Part shown: one piece after another, positions 1 to 8,114 of the stretch
How positions within the stretch are numbered: the stretch's first letter is position 1
How the letters are laid out: each line of letters begins with the position of its first letter
DNA from: Caldilinea sp. CFX5
Lineage (GTDB): Bacteria; Chloroflexota; Anaerolineae; Caldilineales; Caldilineaceae
Direction: 5' to 3'
DNA: 24,827 nucleotides
NCBI GenBank assembly: GCA_021405325.1
Contig: QWII01000157.1
Coordinates: 1-24,827, forward strand
Position numbers and translations under genes: made by a program
Notes under the pieces: generated by a model
Databases searched by the model: none
What the model was told of the DNA's origin: nothing
The model's input: the letters and a program-made list of their open reading frames with translations, nothing else

Positions 1-1
1 C

Positions 2-448
2 CGCCATTGCGGGGTGGACGTGCACGAGATCTCGCCGGCGCAGGTCCGTGATCTGTTCCCGCTCGCGAAGACGGACGACCTGCTCGCCGGCTTTTACGTC
101 AAAGAGGACGGACGCGCGAACCCGGTCGACTGCACGATGGCGCTCGCCAAGGGCGCCCGCCAGCAGGGCGCGAAGATCATCGAGGGCGTCGCGGTCACCG
201 GCGTCATCAAGAAGCGCGGCGCGGTCGCCGGCGTCCACACCTCGCACGGGGACATCGCGTGCGAGTACGTCGTCAACTGCGCCGGCATGTGGGCTCGACA
301 GCTCGGCGCCAAGTCCGGCATCAACATCCCGCTCCAGGCAGCGGAGCACTACTACCTCATCACGGACAAGGTCCCCGGCCTCAGCGCCTCCTTCCCGGTG
401 CTGGAAGATCCCGGCTCTTACGGCTACTTCCGGGAAGAGGTCGGCGGC
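2..448 (+). CDS. FAD-dependent oxidoreductase, interior fragment (dimethylglycine/sarcosine dehydrogenase-like)
   Basis: The frame is open from the left edge, so the N-terminus with the Rossmann GxGxxG motif lies outside. The visible 149 codons read like the substrate/FAD part of the DAO family: HEISPAQVRDLFPL, the DGRANPVDCT segment, VVNCAGMWARQLG (the second FAD-contacting stretch of this family) and PGSYGYFREEVGG. In the family these enzymes oxidise N-methyl amino acids such as dimethylglycine or sarcosine. Homology ends at about 448, just where family members continue with a GGL..GLFE-type stretch, so the C-terminal half is missing. By my count only 13 of 149 codons end in A or T, a bias far stronger than in any neighbour. 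A GTG at 14 is inside the protein and is not a real start. The family call is good; the exact substrate is not known. Confidence 0.75.
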
Positions 449-449
449 T

Positions 450-1705
450 TTGGCTTCACCGGCATATATCTTTTGCAGCGCATCGCCGATATGTTTGAGC
501 GCTTCGGCTTCGCTACAAGGGCCGGGCAACACATGCCCGTATTCGAGCGCCTGCGGAATCAGATCCCAGTTTACCGCATAATCAACCTCAGCGACCCAGG
601 CGAACGGTTCCATCTTGTTGGTCGAGCGGCGAGCGCCGGGGAATTTGGCATCCACACAATAGTTGTAAATGCCCTGGGTGCTGGTATTGTAATTGACCCA
701 CTGCCACGCTTGATCCTTATGCTCCGAAGTGGTGGTGATGGCGTTGAAAGCGCCGTGGGTGATCGTGTCCTGGCGCACCTTGCTCGGCTCCGCCACGATA
801 TTGAACTGGATGCCCGCTTTGACCAGGTCAGGAATAATCCAGGTGCCCATACGTTGCATACCGATCTTGCCGGCGCTCATCAATTGAGCGGCGGCGCCTT
901 CACCGCCAATGCCGGCGATCTGCGAAGGCGAGGGCATAACATTGCCATCCAGCAGCAGACCGGCCCAATAGTCGATCGCTTCCATGGCGGCCGGTTGGTC
1001 AATCAGACAAGTTTTGTAATCCGCGCTGTAGAAGTCGCCGCCATTTTGCCAGACCTGTTTCAGGCTGTAGTAGTGCCAGCCGACCGGAATGGTCTCCGAC
1101 CCCCAGACCTGATTGTCGGCATCGCTGATGGCGCGCGCCTTTTCCTCAAAGTCAGTCCAGGTAAAGCTGGCGGGGTCGGGATATTCAACGCCCTTTTCAT
1201 CAAAGAGTTTGGTGTTGTAAAAGGTCATGTGAGGGGCGACGCCATCGGGAATGCCATAGCGTTTGCCCTCCGCCACCGGGTAGTTCCACCAGGCTTCATA
1301 AAAGTCCTCTGGCTGGAAATCGGCTTCGGCATCGACGTAGGATTGCAGATCGACAAATTGATTGTTGCGCCCTAGCTCCAGCACCATCGCTTCCCAACTG
1401 CGCACCACATCAGGCAGGGTGCCGGCGGCAGCCAGGGCCGGGATCTTCGCATGGAACTCGCCAATCTGCTCCATCTCCACCTTGATGTTGGGATTCGCTT
1501 CCATAAACGCCTTGATTGTGGCATTGACGCCATTGCCGGGGTCGTGGCGACCATAGCGAATGGTGACAGGTTCGTTGGCCGGGGCCGCGGCCGATCCACT
1601 GGCGCCGCTCTGGGGCGCCACTGCCGGCGCACAGGCCGCCAGCACGCCAATGCCGGCGACCGCACCTGTCATTTTGAGAAATGTACGTCGATTGATCTGT
1701 TGCAT
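450..1705 (-). CDS. ABC transporter sugar-binding lipoprotein (family 1 solute-binding), C-terminus cut off
   Basis: The ATG at 1705-1703 starts a protein with a twin-arginine motif (NRRTFLK) followed by a hydrophobic stretch and a lipobox ending LAAC, with the Cys near residue 25. It is therefore probably exported by Tat and lipid-anchored. The body fits family 1 extracellular solute-binding proteins, for example IRYGRHDPGNGVNATIKAF, PNIKVEMEQIGEFHAKIPAL, LPDVVRSWE and YGIPDGVAPHMTFYNTKLF, and near the end IGDALQKIYAGEA. It would deliver an oligosaccharide to a permease that is not in the window. It starts 22 bp after the GH127 stop, so it is the second gene of that operon, and an arabinose-containing ligand is a reasonable inference. 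The frame runs on past 450 into the GC-rich fragment without meeting a stop, so roughly the last 10-20 residues are missing at the junction. About 418 native residues remain. Confidence 0.85.
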
Positions 1706-1727
1706 GGCCGAACGTGCGAAAACTGCT

Positions 1728-4673
1728 TTACGCCACCCCGCGCAGTAACCAGACGGTCATCGCCCCGACTCCGCGATGCGCCCAGGCGTAATAGGGAATC
1801 AACGTGAGGTTGCCGCTGGCATGAGTGGTGCGCACAACCACCACCCCGTTGAGCAGGTCAGAGACAAATTCGGTTGCTACGTCGGCAGCATCAGGCAGCA
1901 CAGCGTCCAAGACATGATCGCCATTGTCAATGCCTTCGGCACAGTAGACCAGCGGTCCGCGTTCTAGCGCCACTTTGCCGACATTGTCGCTCACCGCTGG
2001 ATGGCAGCCGACCCGCCGCACCGGCATGGGGAGCTTTACCGTGACCACATCACCGGCTTGCCAGGTGCGGCTGATGGTGGCGTAGCCTTTTTGTAAAACC
2101 CAGGCCACGGGCATTCCATTGACTTGAAGCGTAGCCGGTTCGGCGGTCTGATCCAGGTAGTGATACAAATCGCTGGGAACGGGCTTGCCTTGCGCCCAAC
2201 CGGGAATGCGCACACAAAGGGTGAAGGCGGTTGGCTGCGCCGGGTGCAGTGTGAGCTTGACTGCGCCGTCCCACGGATAGTTGGTTTCCTGCGTAACCGG
2301 TACGGATGCGCCGCCAACGTCAACGGTCGTCTGGCTGCCCATAAAGAGATTGACATAGAGCCGATTAGCACTTTGAGCATAGAGATAGCCGCCCAGCGAC
2401 GGGAAGACGCGCACCACATTGGTCGGGCAGCAAGAGCAGCCAAACCAGGGCATCCGCACCAGGGAATCGTCCCGATTAAAGCGATATTCGCCATTAAATT
2501 CGAGCGGATTCACATAGAAGAAGCGGTCGCCGCTAAAGGAAATGCCCGGCAGGAAACCGTTGTAGAGCGAACGTTCCAGCACGTCGATATACTTGGCGTC
2601 ACCGTGAAGTTGGAACATGCGTTGGTTCCAGAAGACATTGGCGATGGCGGCGCAGGTTTCGTTATAGGCGGTGGCGTTGGGCAATTCATAGTTGGCGCCA
2701 AAAGCCTCGCCGTGGTGACGGGCGCCAATGCCCCCGGTGAGATAAAGCTTCTTGTTGACGACATTTTCCCAAATGCGATCAATGGCGGCAATGTAAGCTG
2801 CCTCGCCAGTCAAGGCGGCGACATCGGCCATGCCGGTGTACATGTAGACCGCCCGCACGGCATGACCCAACGCTTCATCCTGCTCAATCACCGGCAGGTG
2901 ATCTTGGGTATAGGCTTCATCGCCATAGTTGCCATAGCGTTGGCGACCGTTGTTGTAATGACCGCGCTCGTCGAGGAAAAATTTTGCCAGCCGCAAATAG
3001 CGTTCATCGCCGGTAATGCGATAGAGCTTTACCAGGCCGATCTCAATCTCCTGATGGCCTGGCACATCGCGCCGTTTGTCCGGGCCAAAGGTGGCGTCAA
3101 TGAGATCGGCGTTTTTCAACGCCACGTCGAGCAAGGTGCGCTTGCCGGTCGCCAGATAGTGAGCCACCGCGCCTTCATACATGTGACCAACATTGTACAA
3201 CTCATGGCTGACGCGCAAATGCGACCAACGGGTCAAGCCTTCGCGGTCAGCTTGCAACTTGTCAGGGGTGCCGTTGCGTTCGGCAATGGTGCGGGCGGTG
3301 TAGAGATAGCCGTCCGGCTCCTGCGATGCGGCAATGCGTTCGATCAAATCGTCCAGATAGCGTTCTAGCGCAGGATCAGGGTGGAGGTGAAGCGAATAGG
3401 CCGCCCCTTCAATGATTTTGAAGACATCAGAATCGTTGAAGAAGATGCCTTCATGGTCGCCGGCCATACGTCCCGCCGCCTTGTCAAAGTTGGTAAGACG
3501 ACCGGTCTCCTCGCTCTTCTGGAAGTCATAGCCGATGGTGACGGTGCGATTGGTCTCAATACGCGGCGACCAGAAGCCGTCGTTGATGGTGACATTGGTA
3601 AAAGGGATTTTACCGGCCAACCGGTGACGGGCGTTCGTACCAATATCAACCGTTTCCGATGTGCGCAGTGCAGGCGGCGCACCACAAGACTCGCGGATAT
3701 AGAGTTGGCCGCAAATCTTCACTTCTTCCAGGTCGCCGACTTCCCCCTGCACTTTGAGCCAGAGCAACTCCGCCGCCTTTTGTCCCATGTGATAGGCCGG
3801 CAGGCTGACCGTGGTCAACTTGGGGTGCAAGATCTGGCTCACTTCCCGATTGTCGTAGGCGGCCAGCGCGATGTCCTTTGGCACTTGTAAACCGGCTGTG
3901 CGTAATGCTTCAATAGCTCCCAACGCCATCATATCATTGCCGACAAAGATGGCTGTGGGTAGCGATGGTTGACTTAGCAATTGTTGCATCGCCGTAATCC
4001 CGCCTTCAAACATCCAATCACCCTCGACAATCAGGGCGGGATCAATGGGCAACCCATGTTGCAACAGGGTGGCGCGATAGCTTTCGACCCGTCGCCGCGC
4101 CGAGTGCCACCCACGGGGGCCGGCAATGTGGGCAATTCGGCGATGCCCAAGCCGGAGCAGATGTTCGACTGCCAGTTGCGCACCCTGGTAATCATCCGGC
4201 ACCACTGAATTTTGTACGGAGGAACCAAAGAGCCGATGGGCATACATATAGGGCTTCTGCGATTCAACCAACTCTTGCGTGGGGGCCAGGTGACTCGATT
4301 CGACAAAAATGATGCCTTCCACCGCGCGACTGAGCAAGGTGGTGATCGCCTCCCGCTCAATCGCCGGGTCCCAATCGGCGTTGACAATCAGACCGAGATA
4401 ATCGATCGTCTTGAGAAAATCCTGAATGCCCTGAATAATCGGCGGCGTAAAGGGGGAGAGCAGATTATCGGCGACAATGCCGATGGTATGGGTGCGGTCG
4501 GTGCGCATACTGCGCGCCAACAAGTTTGGTCGGTAGTCCATTGCCTGGGCGAAGCGAAGCACCTTCTGCCGCGTCTCTTCACGCACAGGGTGGGAACTAT
4601 GGGTCAGGACACGCGAAGCGGTGGCGACCGAAACGCCGGCGGCTTTCGCTACCTCTTCTAGTGTAGCAGACAA
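1728..4673 (-). CDS. LacI-family regulator fused to GH127 (DUF1680) beta-L-arabinofuranosidase-like enzyme
   Basis: One open frame of 981 codons holds two complete proteins. Residues 1-335 are a LacI regulator: the HTH (TLEEVAKAAGVSVATASRVL), hinge region YRPNLLARSMRT, and a periplasmic-binding-like sensor ending RESCGAPP, where free LacI proteins usually stop. After a linker of about 20 residues the GH127 domain begins at about 355 (KIPFTNVTINDGFWSPR) and runs to the end. The GH127 zinc and nucleophile residues are present as E672-T-C674 and C748-C749 (in FGCSCCPTN), matching Glu338/Cys340/Cys417/Cys418 of the characterised enzyme HypBA1. No SD-start pair is visible between the halves. The TTG at 4673 was chosen because AAAGGA lies 8 nt upstream; a TTG at 4706 would lengthen it by 11 residues and has no better support. 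The GH127 half lacks a signal peptide, so it acts in the cytoplasm on imported sugars. Confidence 0.9.
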   Translation of the reverse strand: MSATLEEVAKAAGVSVATASRVLTHSSHPVREETRQKVLRFAQAMDYRPNLLARSMRTDRTHTIGIVADNLLSPFTPPIIQGIQDFLKTIDYLGLIVNADWDPAIEREAITTLLSRAVEGIIFVESSHLAPTQELVESQKPYMYAHRLFGSSVQNSVVPDDYQGAQLAVEHLLRLGHRRIAHIAGPRGWHSARRRVESYRATLLQHGLPIDPALIVEGDWMFEGGITAMQQLLSQPSLPTAIFVGNDMMALGAIEALRTAGLQVPKDIALAAYDNREVSQILHPKLTTVSLPAYHMGQKAAELLWLKVQGEVGDLEEVKICGQLYIRESCGAPPALRTSETVDIGTNARHRLAGKIPFTNVTINDGFWSPRIETNRTVTIGYDFQKSEETGRLTNFDKAAGRMAGDHEGIFFNDSDVFKIIEGAAYSLHLHPDPALERYLDDLIERIAASQEPDGYLYTARTIAERNGTPDKLQADREGLTRWSHLRVSHELYNVGHMYEGAVAHYLATGKRTLLDVALKNADLIDATFGPDKRRDVPGHQEIEIGLVKLYRITGDERYLRLAKFFLDERGHYNNGRQRYGNYGDEAYTQDHLPVIEQDEALGHAVRAVYMYTGMADVAALTGEAAYIAAIDRIWENVVNKKLYLTGGIGARHHGEAFGANYELPNATAYNETCAAIANVFWNQRMFQLHGDAKYIDVLERSLYNGFLPGISFSGDRFFYVNPLEFNGEYRFNRDDSLVRMPWFGCSCCPTNVVRVFPSLGGYLYAQSANRLYVNLFMGSQTTVDVGGASVPVTQETNYPWDGAVKLTLHPAQPTAFTLCVRIPGWAQGKPVPSDLYHYLDQTAEPATLQVNGMPVAWVLQKGYATISRTWQAGDVVTVKLPMPVRRVGCHPAVSDNVGKVALERGPLVYCAEGIDNGDHVLDAVLPDAADVATEFVSDLLNGVVVVRTTHASGNLTLIPYYAWAHRGVGAMTVWLLRGVA

Positions 4674-4706
4674 CCGTTCGATCCTTTTGCAAGTAAGGTG
4701 AAGCAA

Positions 4707-4718
4707 GAAAACGTTTAC
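4707..4718. promoter_or_regulatory. LacI-type operator O2 (imperfect copy)
   Basis: GAAAACGTTTAC repeats the O1 palindrome with one change and lies 35 bp away, centre to centre, downstream of the expected transcription start. Two sites at this distance could allow cooperative binding or a roadblock. The pair lies only upstream of the LacI-GH127 gene in this window. Confidence 0.6.
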
Positions 4719-4732
4719 CGTAGATAAGCGGG

Positions 4733-4761
4733 ATGATACAAGAAAACGTTTTCCCTGTCAA
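4733..4761 (-). promoter_or_regulatory. Promoter of the LacI-GH127 operon
   Basis: Read on the minus strand, a perfect -35 TTGACA (4761-4756) is followed by a 17-nt spacer and a -10 TATCAT (4738-4733), close to the sigma-70 consensus. The start of transcription would be near 4726, about 50 nt before the TTG start. The spacer contains the full GAAAACGTTTTC palindrome, so a bound LacI protein would block RNA polymerase directly. The rest of the gap up to 4897 shows only a short GC-rich hairpin at 4836-4851 without a T-run, which is weak evidence for a terminator. Confidence 0.75.
4742..4753. promoter_or_regulatory. LacI-type operator O1 (perfect 12-bp palindrome)
   Basis: GAAAACGTTTTC is a perfect palindrome with the central CG step that typifies operators of the LacI family (compare the AAACGTTT core of CcpA/PurR/GalR-type sites). 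It lies between the -35 and -10 hexamers of the promoter that drives a LacI-fusion gene, which suggests autorepression. Binding by this particular protein is inferred. Confidence 0.7.
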
Positions 4762-4897
4762 ACGAGGAGAATTGTAGAAAATGGTACAATTAGGGTGGGA
4801 AGGCCGGATCCGGTGTTGAGTAGGCCGGCTACTGTCTCCACGGCGGTGGAGCGAGTGGTCGGCGTTGCCAAAAGCCTTACAGGAAGCCGACGCCCCC

Positions 4898-5989
4898 CTA
4901 CTGCTGCACCATCTGCCACGTCTGTGTCGTCGGATCCAGCCGGTAATTGTAGAGGACTTCGGGCCGGTCGCTCGTAACAATCAAGTTAAAGTCAAAGGGG
5001 CGACTGCGCACCTGGAGCGTGCCATCAGTGGTAAAGATCAAGCGGCGCGCCTTCATGGTTGCATCGGGCAGCGTGATCTCCAGTTTGACATCATCCTGCA
5101 AGTCACCGGCTTCATCAACGCCGATGGAGTAGATCTCCGGGGCGCGCGTCAAGCCATAGTAGAGCCGTTTGCCGGTTGGCCCGATGTAAAGGCCTAAACC
5201 AAAGGCATCGACCCCCTCATAACGGAAGCGCACTTCCTTGGTTGCCAGGTCAAGACGGATAATCTGCCCCAGCGTCTGGTCGCGGGTTGAACCGGCGACC
5301 GAAGCGGCGTAGAGACTTTCGGTATCACAATCATAGGCTAGCCCCATAATGCCAAAAGGGTTGGCTTCACTGGGAGGAGCGGCGGCGGTCAGGGTGTAAA
5401 AGCGAGTCATCTCAGCGGTTGTGCTATCAATGTGATAGATGATGTTTTGCAGTTCCGGCTGATTCTCAATGAGGCTGACATAGGGCGCCGGGAAGGTGTA
5501 GACATTGCCGCCGCGATCCAATACCACATGGCCCAAATAGCCGGCGTCATCCCAGGAAGGATGTTGATAGCTACGCACCGTTTGCCCGTTCGCATCGATT
5601 TCAACCATACTGGCGCCCTTGACACCGCGTTCAATGGTGCTGAGAACAGAGCGGGTGCTAAAGCCTTCAGTGTCGCGAAATTTGGGTGACCGTTTGCAAT
5701 AGTCCACCACCCCTGGCGGCGCATCAGCAGAGCGAGCCGGTCGAGGCGTGGCCGTGGGTGCGACAGTAGCGGTCGGCGCCGTGGCCAACGTAACGGGCGC
5801 GCTGCCGGTATCCCGCAACAAGAAGAGGGCGCCCCCGATTAGCACAACTGCCGCCACCAAACCAATCACCATCCACCCCCAACTGCCTGTCTGTCTGGCA
5901 GGGGGCGGAGCAGCCACTGGCGCAGACGCAGCTTTGGCTGGCGTCCCCTTGTTTTGCCCACGTTGTTTTGGGGCTTTCTGCTTTGCCAT
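4898..5989 (-). CDS. Membrane-anchored extracellular protein, probable beta-propeller-like fold, function unknown
   Basis: A 363-residue protein. The basic N-terminus (MAKQKAPKQRGQNKG, then Ala/Pro-rich) leads to one membrane segment at about residues 37-58 (WGWMVIGLVAAVVLIGGALF). A Thr/Pro/Ala-rich linker (TATVAPTATPRPA) and about 270 extracellular residues follow. The outer part has repeated strand-turn patterns of the kind seen in propeller repeats: GHVVLDRGGNVYTFP, GIMGLAYDCDTESLYAAS, GLYIGPTGKRLYYGL and LIFTTDGTLQVRS. The ATG at 5989 is preferred over a TTG three codons earlier because the AAGGTG Shine-Dalgarno sequence lies 11 nt before it and only 2 nt before the TTG. It follows the lipoprotein gene by 39 bp and probably shares its transcript. 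I do not recognise a named family; the propeller reading is inference from the pattern. Confidence 0.75.
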   Translation of the reverse strand: MAKQKAPKQRGQNKGTPAKAASAPVAAPPPARQTGSWGWMVIGLVAAVVLIGGALFLLRDTGSAPVTLATAPTATVAPTATPRPARSADAPPGVVDYCKRSPKFRDTEGFSTRSVLSTIERGVKGASMVEIDANGQTVRSYQHPSWDDAGYLGHVVLDRGGNVYTFPAPYVSLIENQPELQNIIYHIDSTTAEMTRFYTLTAAAPPSEANPFGIMGLAYDCDTESLYAASVAGSTRDQTLGQIIRLDLATKEVRFRYEGVDAFGLGLYIGPTGKRLYYGLTRAPEIYSIGVDEAGDLQDDVKLEITLPDATMKARRLIFTTDGTLQVRSRPFDFNLIVTSDRPEVLYNYRLDPTTQTWQMVQQ

Positions 5990-6006
5990 GATCGTCAATT
6001 CACCTT

Positions 6007-6049
6007 CTATTTTGTCACTCGCGCCAGCTTATTTTGTCACTGGCGCCAG
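6007..6049. repeat. Tandem duplication of a 21/22-bp segment carrying a stop codon
   Basis: Two adjacent near-identical copies (6007-6027 and 6028-6049) share TTTTGTCACT and GCGCCAG. On the minus strand the first copy met encodes the last residues and TAA of the upstream lipoprotein gene. The second copy repeats that ending (…VTK and a TAG) in the short gap before the next gene. The second stop is therefore a fossil copy of the gene's 3' end. Confidence 0.8.
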
Positions 6050-7849
6050 GAGGGGGCCGGCGGCGCAAGGAAAAGTCTGGGGCGTGTAGATGCCATTTTC
6101 GACAACGGTTTCCACCCAGCAATATTGTTCACCCGGTTTATCATCATTTTTCATCTGGGCGACGTACCAGAGAACCAATTGTGTATCGACCACAGCTTCG
6201 GGCGGTGAATCAATAAACTTTTCCGGCCCTTGCCGATAGTCACTGTTACAACAGGAACCAATGGTGATCAGATCAACATCACCCTCGTTGCGGTCCGGAC
6301 GCCGGTGCGTGAGATAGACAAAGGGCTGGTCGCCTCGTCCACCGTCGCCAAATTGTCCGCGGCCCGGTTCGATGTAGTAGCCTTGGCCGCTGGCGTCCAT
6401 CACGCGGAATTGATAACCTTCCGGTGTGAACAGATCGCTGGCCGCCTGCCACTGCTCGGTTGTCCAATCTTGCCATGCTTGCCCATTCCATGCGGCCAGC
6501 GTTTGATTGCCGCTAAAGGCGATGCGCAACACGGGCCGATACCAGCCATCATTGCCACAGCCCCGCCCCAGGTTGATCATCACTGGGCGGAAGCGGCCAT
6601 CGGTGTAAAACTCATAGCGGTTTTGGTAATAGTAATTGCAAGGCAACGGCCACAATTCGCTGCGGAACTCCTGTACCAGGGCAAAGCCAGCCACAGCGCC
6701 ATTGACGGTAATCTCCTCCACTCTTGGCCCGTTGAAGGCCACCACCGCAGCCTGGCTAAAGGTGGGGCAACCGATGGCGTCGCTGTAGCCAAAGCCCTCG
6801 CGCGTCGAATAGCTCACATGCCAGTCCACCACGGCGACACTGTCGAAACGCGGCTGATCGGCAAAGCGGACATTGGCTATGCGCAGGCCATCGGAACTGG
6901 TGATCAAATAATCAACCTGCCAACCGTCGCGGCTGATGGTGTTGGTTTTGTCACAATATTGTTGGCTCACAATATCATCCTGCAACTGCTTTTCCGAGAT
7001 CACCATGCCCTGCACGGCGCCAATGGTTGTCCAACGCACCCCTACCAGCGCGCCGACCGTCAAATCAACAATGGCAAAGAGCGCGCGATCGCCCTTGGCA
7101 AAGGTCGGCGCAACACAGAGATGACGAGACCGTTCACAGCGGCTCTGGCTGAGTGCGGTCTTTGTGTTGGGCATCATCGCTGCCGATGCCGCCGGTTTCC
7201 CACCCAGCGCTTCCGTCACCTCCGGCGCGTTGACCGCAATCGCCACAGCTAACTGAGTTAAGGCCGGCGGAATGTCGGGGTGCATGTCGGTGCTGTGCAA
7301 CACATCCAGCACCTGCTGATTTTGCATATCAACAAAGGCGATGGTCGCGGCGTTATAGGCAAAATTAAAGAGTTCAACCCGGTAGCAGGTCACCTGTTGG
7401 CAGGCAGCGGTAGCAGGGGTAATATCATCGGCGCGCACGGGATAGACGCCAAAGATTTCGTTGCGCAGCGGCGCACCATTCTCCGTTGCCCGCAGATCGC
7501 GTTGGAGGCGGGGATCTTGTAGGGCGATTTCTTGCGCGGCTAGCTCTTCTTCGTTCATGCCCGCCGTCAACCGCAGCACGGGAATCGGCAGTTGTGCTGC
7601 GGCGGCCAACCGCGCCTGATATTGTTGCCACTCCGGCAAGGTAGCAACCGGTGTGCGTTGGGCCAGCACCCCCGGCTCGAGCGTGGGCGTCACCGCTGTG
7701 GGAGCGCGCAGCGTACGCACAGCGGCCGTTGCGGTTGGCGAAGGTAACGGGGTTGGGGATGGTTCCGGCGTAGGGGTTTCCTCACCACAGGCGGTGAGCA
7801 ATAGCAGCAGGGCGATCAAGAGCAGGCCCGTTCGTAGATAAGGAAACAT
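6029..7849 (-). CDS. Secreted lipoprotein with a degenerate copper-amine-oxidase-like region (tentative)
   Basis: A 606-residue protein. The signal sequence MFPYLRTGLLLIALLLLLTAC ends in a lipobox with Cys21, followed by a Pro/Thr-rich tether (PTPEPSPTPLPSPT). The mature part has paired cysteines and, in the second half, blocks reminiscent of copper amine oxidases: DWHVSYSTREGFGYSDA, a strand ending VEEITVNG, and CNYYYQNRYEFYTDGRF (Asn405-Tyr406), which resembles the topaquinone region (NYDY…FY.DG) of that family. The family's Asp/Glu after the cofactor Tyr is replaced by Tyr, and no HxH copper ligand follows, so oxidase activity is doubtful. The ATG at 7849 is preferred over the two earlier Met codons because AGGA lies 6 nt before it. 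The relationship is from memory of motifs and may be wrong; lipoprotein status is secure. Confidence 0.7.
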   Translation of the reverse strand: MFPYLRTGLLLIALLLLLTACGEETPTPEPSPTPLPSPTATAAVRTLRAPTAVTPTLEPGVLAQRTPVATLPEWQQYQARLAAAAQLPIPVLRLTAGMNEEELAAQEIALQDPRLQRDLRATENGAPLRNEIFGVYPVRADDITPATAACQQVTCYRVELFNFAYNAATIAFVDMQNQQVLDVLHSTDMHPDIPPALTQLAVAIAVNAPEVTEALGGKPAASAAMMPNTKTALSQSRCERSRHLCVAPTFAKGDRALFAIVDLTVGALVGVRWTTIGAVQGMVISEKQLQDDIVSQQYCDKTNTISRDGWQVDYLITSSDGLRIANVRFADQPRFDSVAVVDWHVSYSTREGFGYSDAIGCPTFSQAAVVAFNGPRVEEITVNGAVAGFALVQEFRSELWPLPCNYYYQNRYEFYTDGRFRPVMINLGRGCGNDGWYRPVLRIAFSGNQTLAAWNGQAWQDWTTEQWQAASDLFTPEGYQFRVMDASGQGYYIEPGRGQFGDGGRGDQPFVYLTHRRPDRNEGDVDLITIGSCCNSDYRQGPEKFIDSPPEAVVDTQLVLWYVAQMKNDDKPGEQYCWVETVVENGIYTPQTFPCAAGPLLAPVTK

Positions 7850-7961
7850 AGTCATTCCTGCAAGCAACGTAAAGGCGAAAGTCTGAATAGGGCGTATCTC
7901 AGGTCTAACGTGTGCGACCTGATAAGTCTACATGGTGTGACCTGTGCAACGCACGCGTCAT

Positions 7962-7990
7962 ATTCTAAACGCAATACAACGGTGCAACAA
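7962..7990 (-). promoter_or_regulatory. Possible promoter of the lipoprotein gene pair
   Basis: On the minus strand TTGTTG (7990-7985), a 17-nt spacer and TAGAAT (7967-7962) make a passable sigma-70 promoter about 110 nt upstream of the ATG at 7849. The -35 is weak. The gap between 7850 and 8037 shows nothing else that I can support, only small GTGTGACCT-like words. Confidence 0.3.
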
Positions 7991-8037
7991 TAAAACGACC
8001 TTACGCAAATGTCAAATACATCATCTGCCGTAGCAAC

Positions 8038-8073
8038 AAAAGACCGAAGTCATGCTGACTTCGGTCTTCTAAA
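8038..8073. terminator. Rho-independent terminator (12-bp perfect stem), downstream of the first protease
   Basis: AGACCGAAGTCA and TGACTTCGGTCT pair perfectly around a 3-nt TGC loop. Read on the minus strand, the stem is followed by TTTTGTTG, a fair T-tract, 40-75 nt after the stop of the protease gene that ends at 8115. A few A residues on the other side make weaker action on the + strand possible. Confidence 0.75.
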
Positions 8074-8114
8074 AATAGCTTTAAGCGATCAAGGAGGCGG
8101 AAAGCGGACGCAAC

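Noticed and set aside
14..1375. Long + strand open frame of 453 codons across the left junction
   Set aside because: Only the first ~145 codons are a real protein; the rest is the exact antisense of the sugar-binding lipoprotein gene, so the frame is a chimera.
2124..3368. + strand open frame of 414 codons
   Set aside because: It is antisense to the GH127 domain, has no recognisable motif, and the minus-strand protein keeps all catalytic residues.
4836..4851. Short hairpin CTCCAC-GGCG-GTGGAG as terminator of the propeller-like gene
   Set aside because: Six base pairs and no T-tract on either strand; too weak to call.
6230..7252. + strand open frame of 340 codons
   Set aside because: Antisense shadow of the secreted lipoprotein; no start with an SD and no motif.
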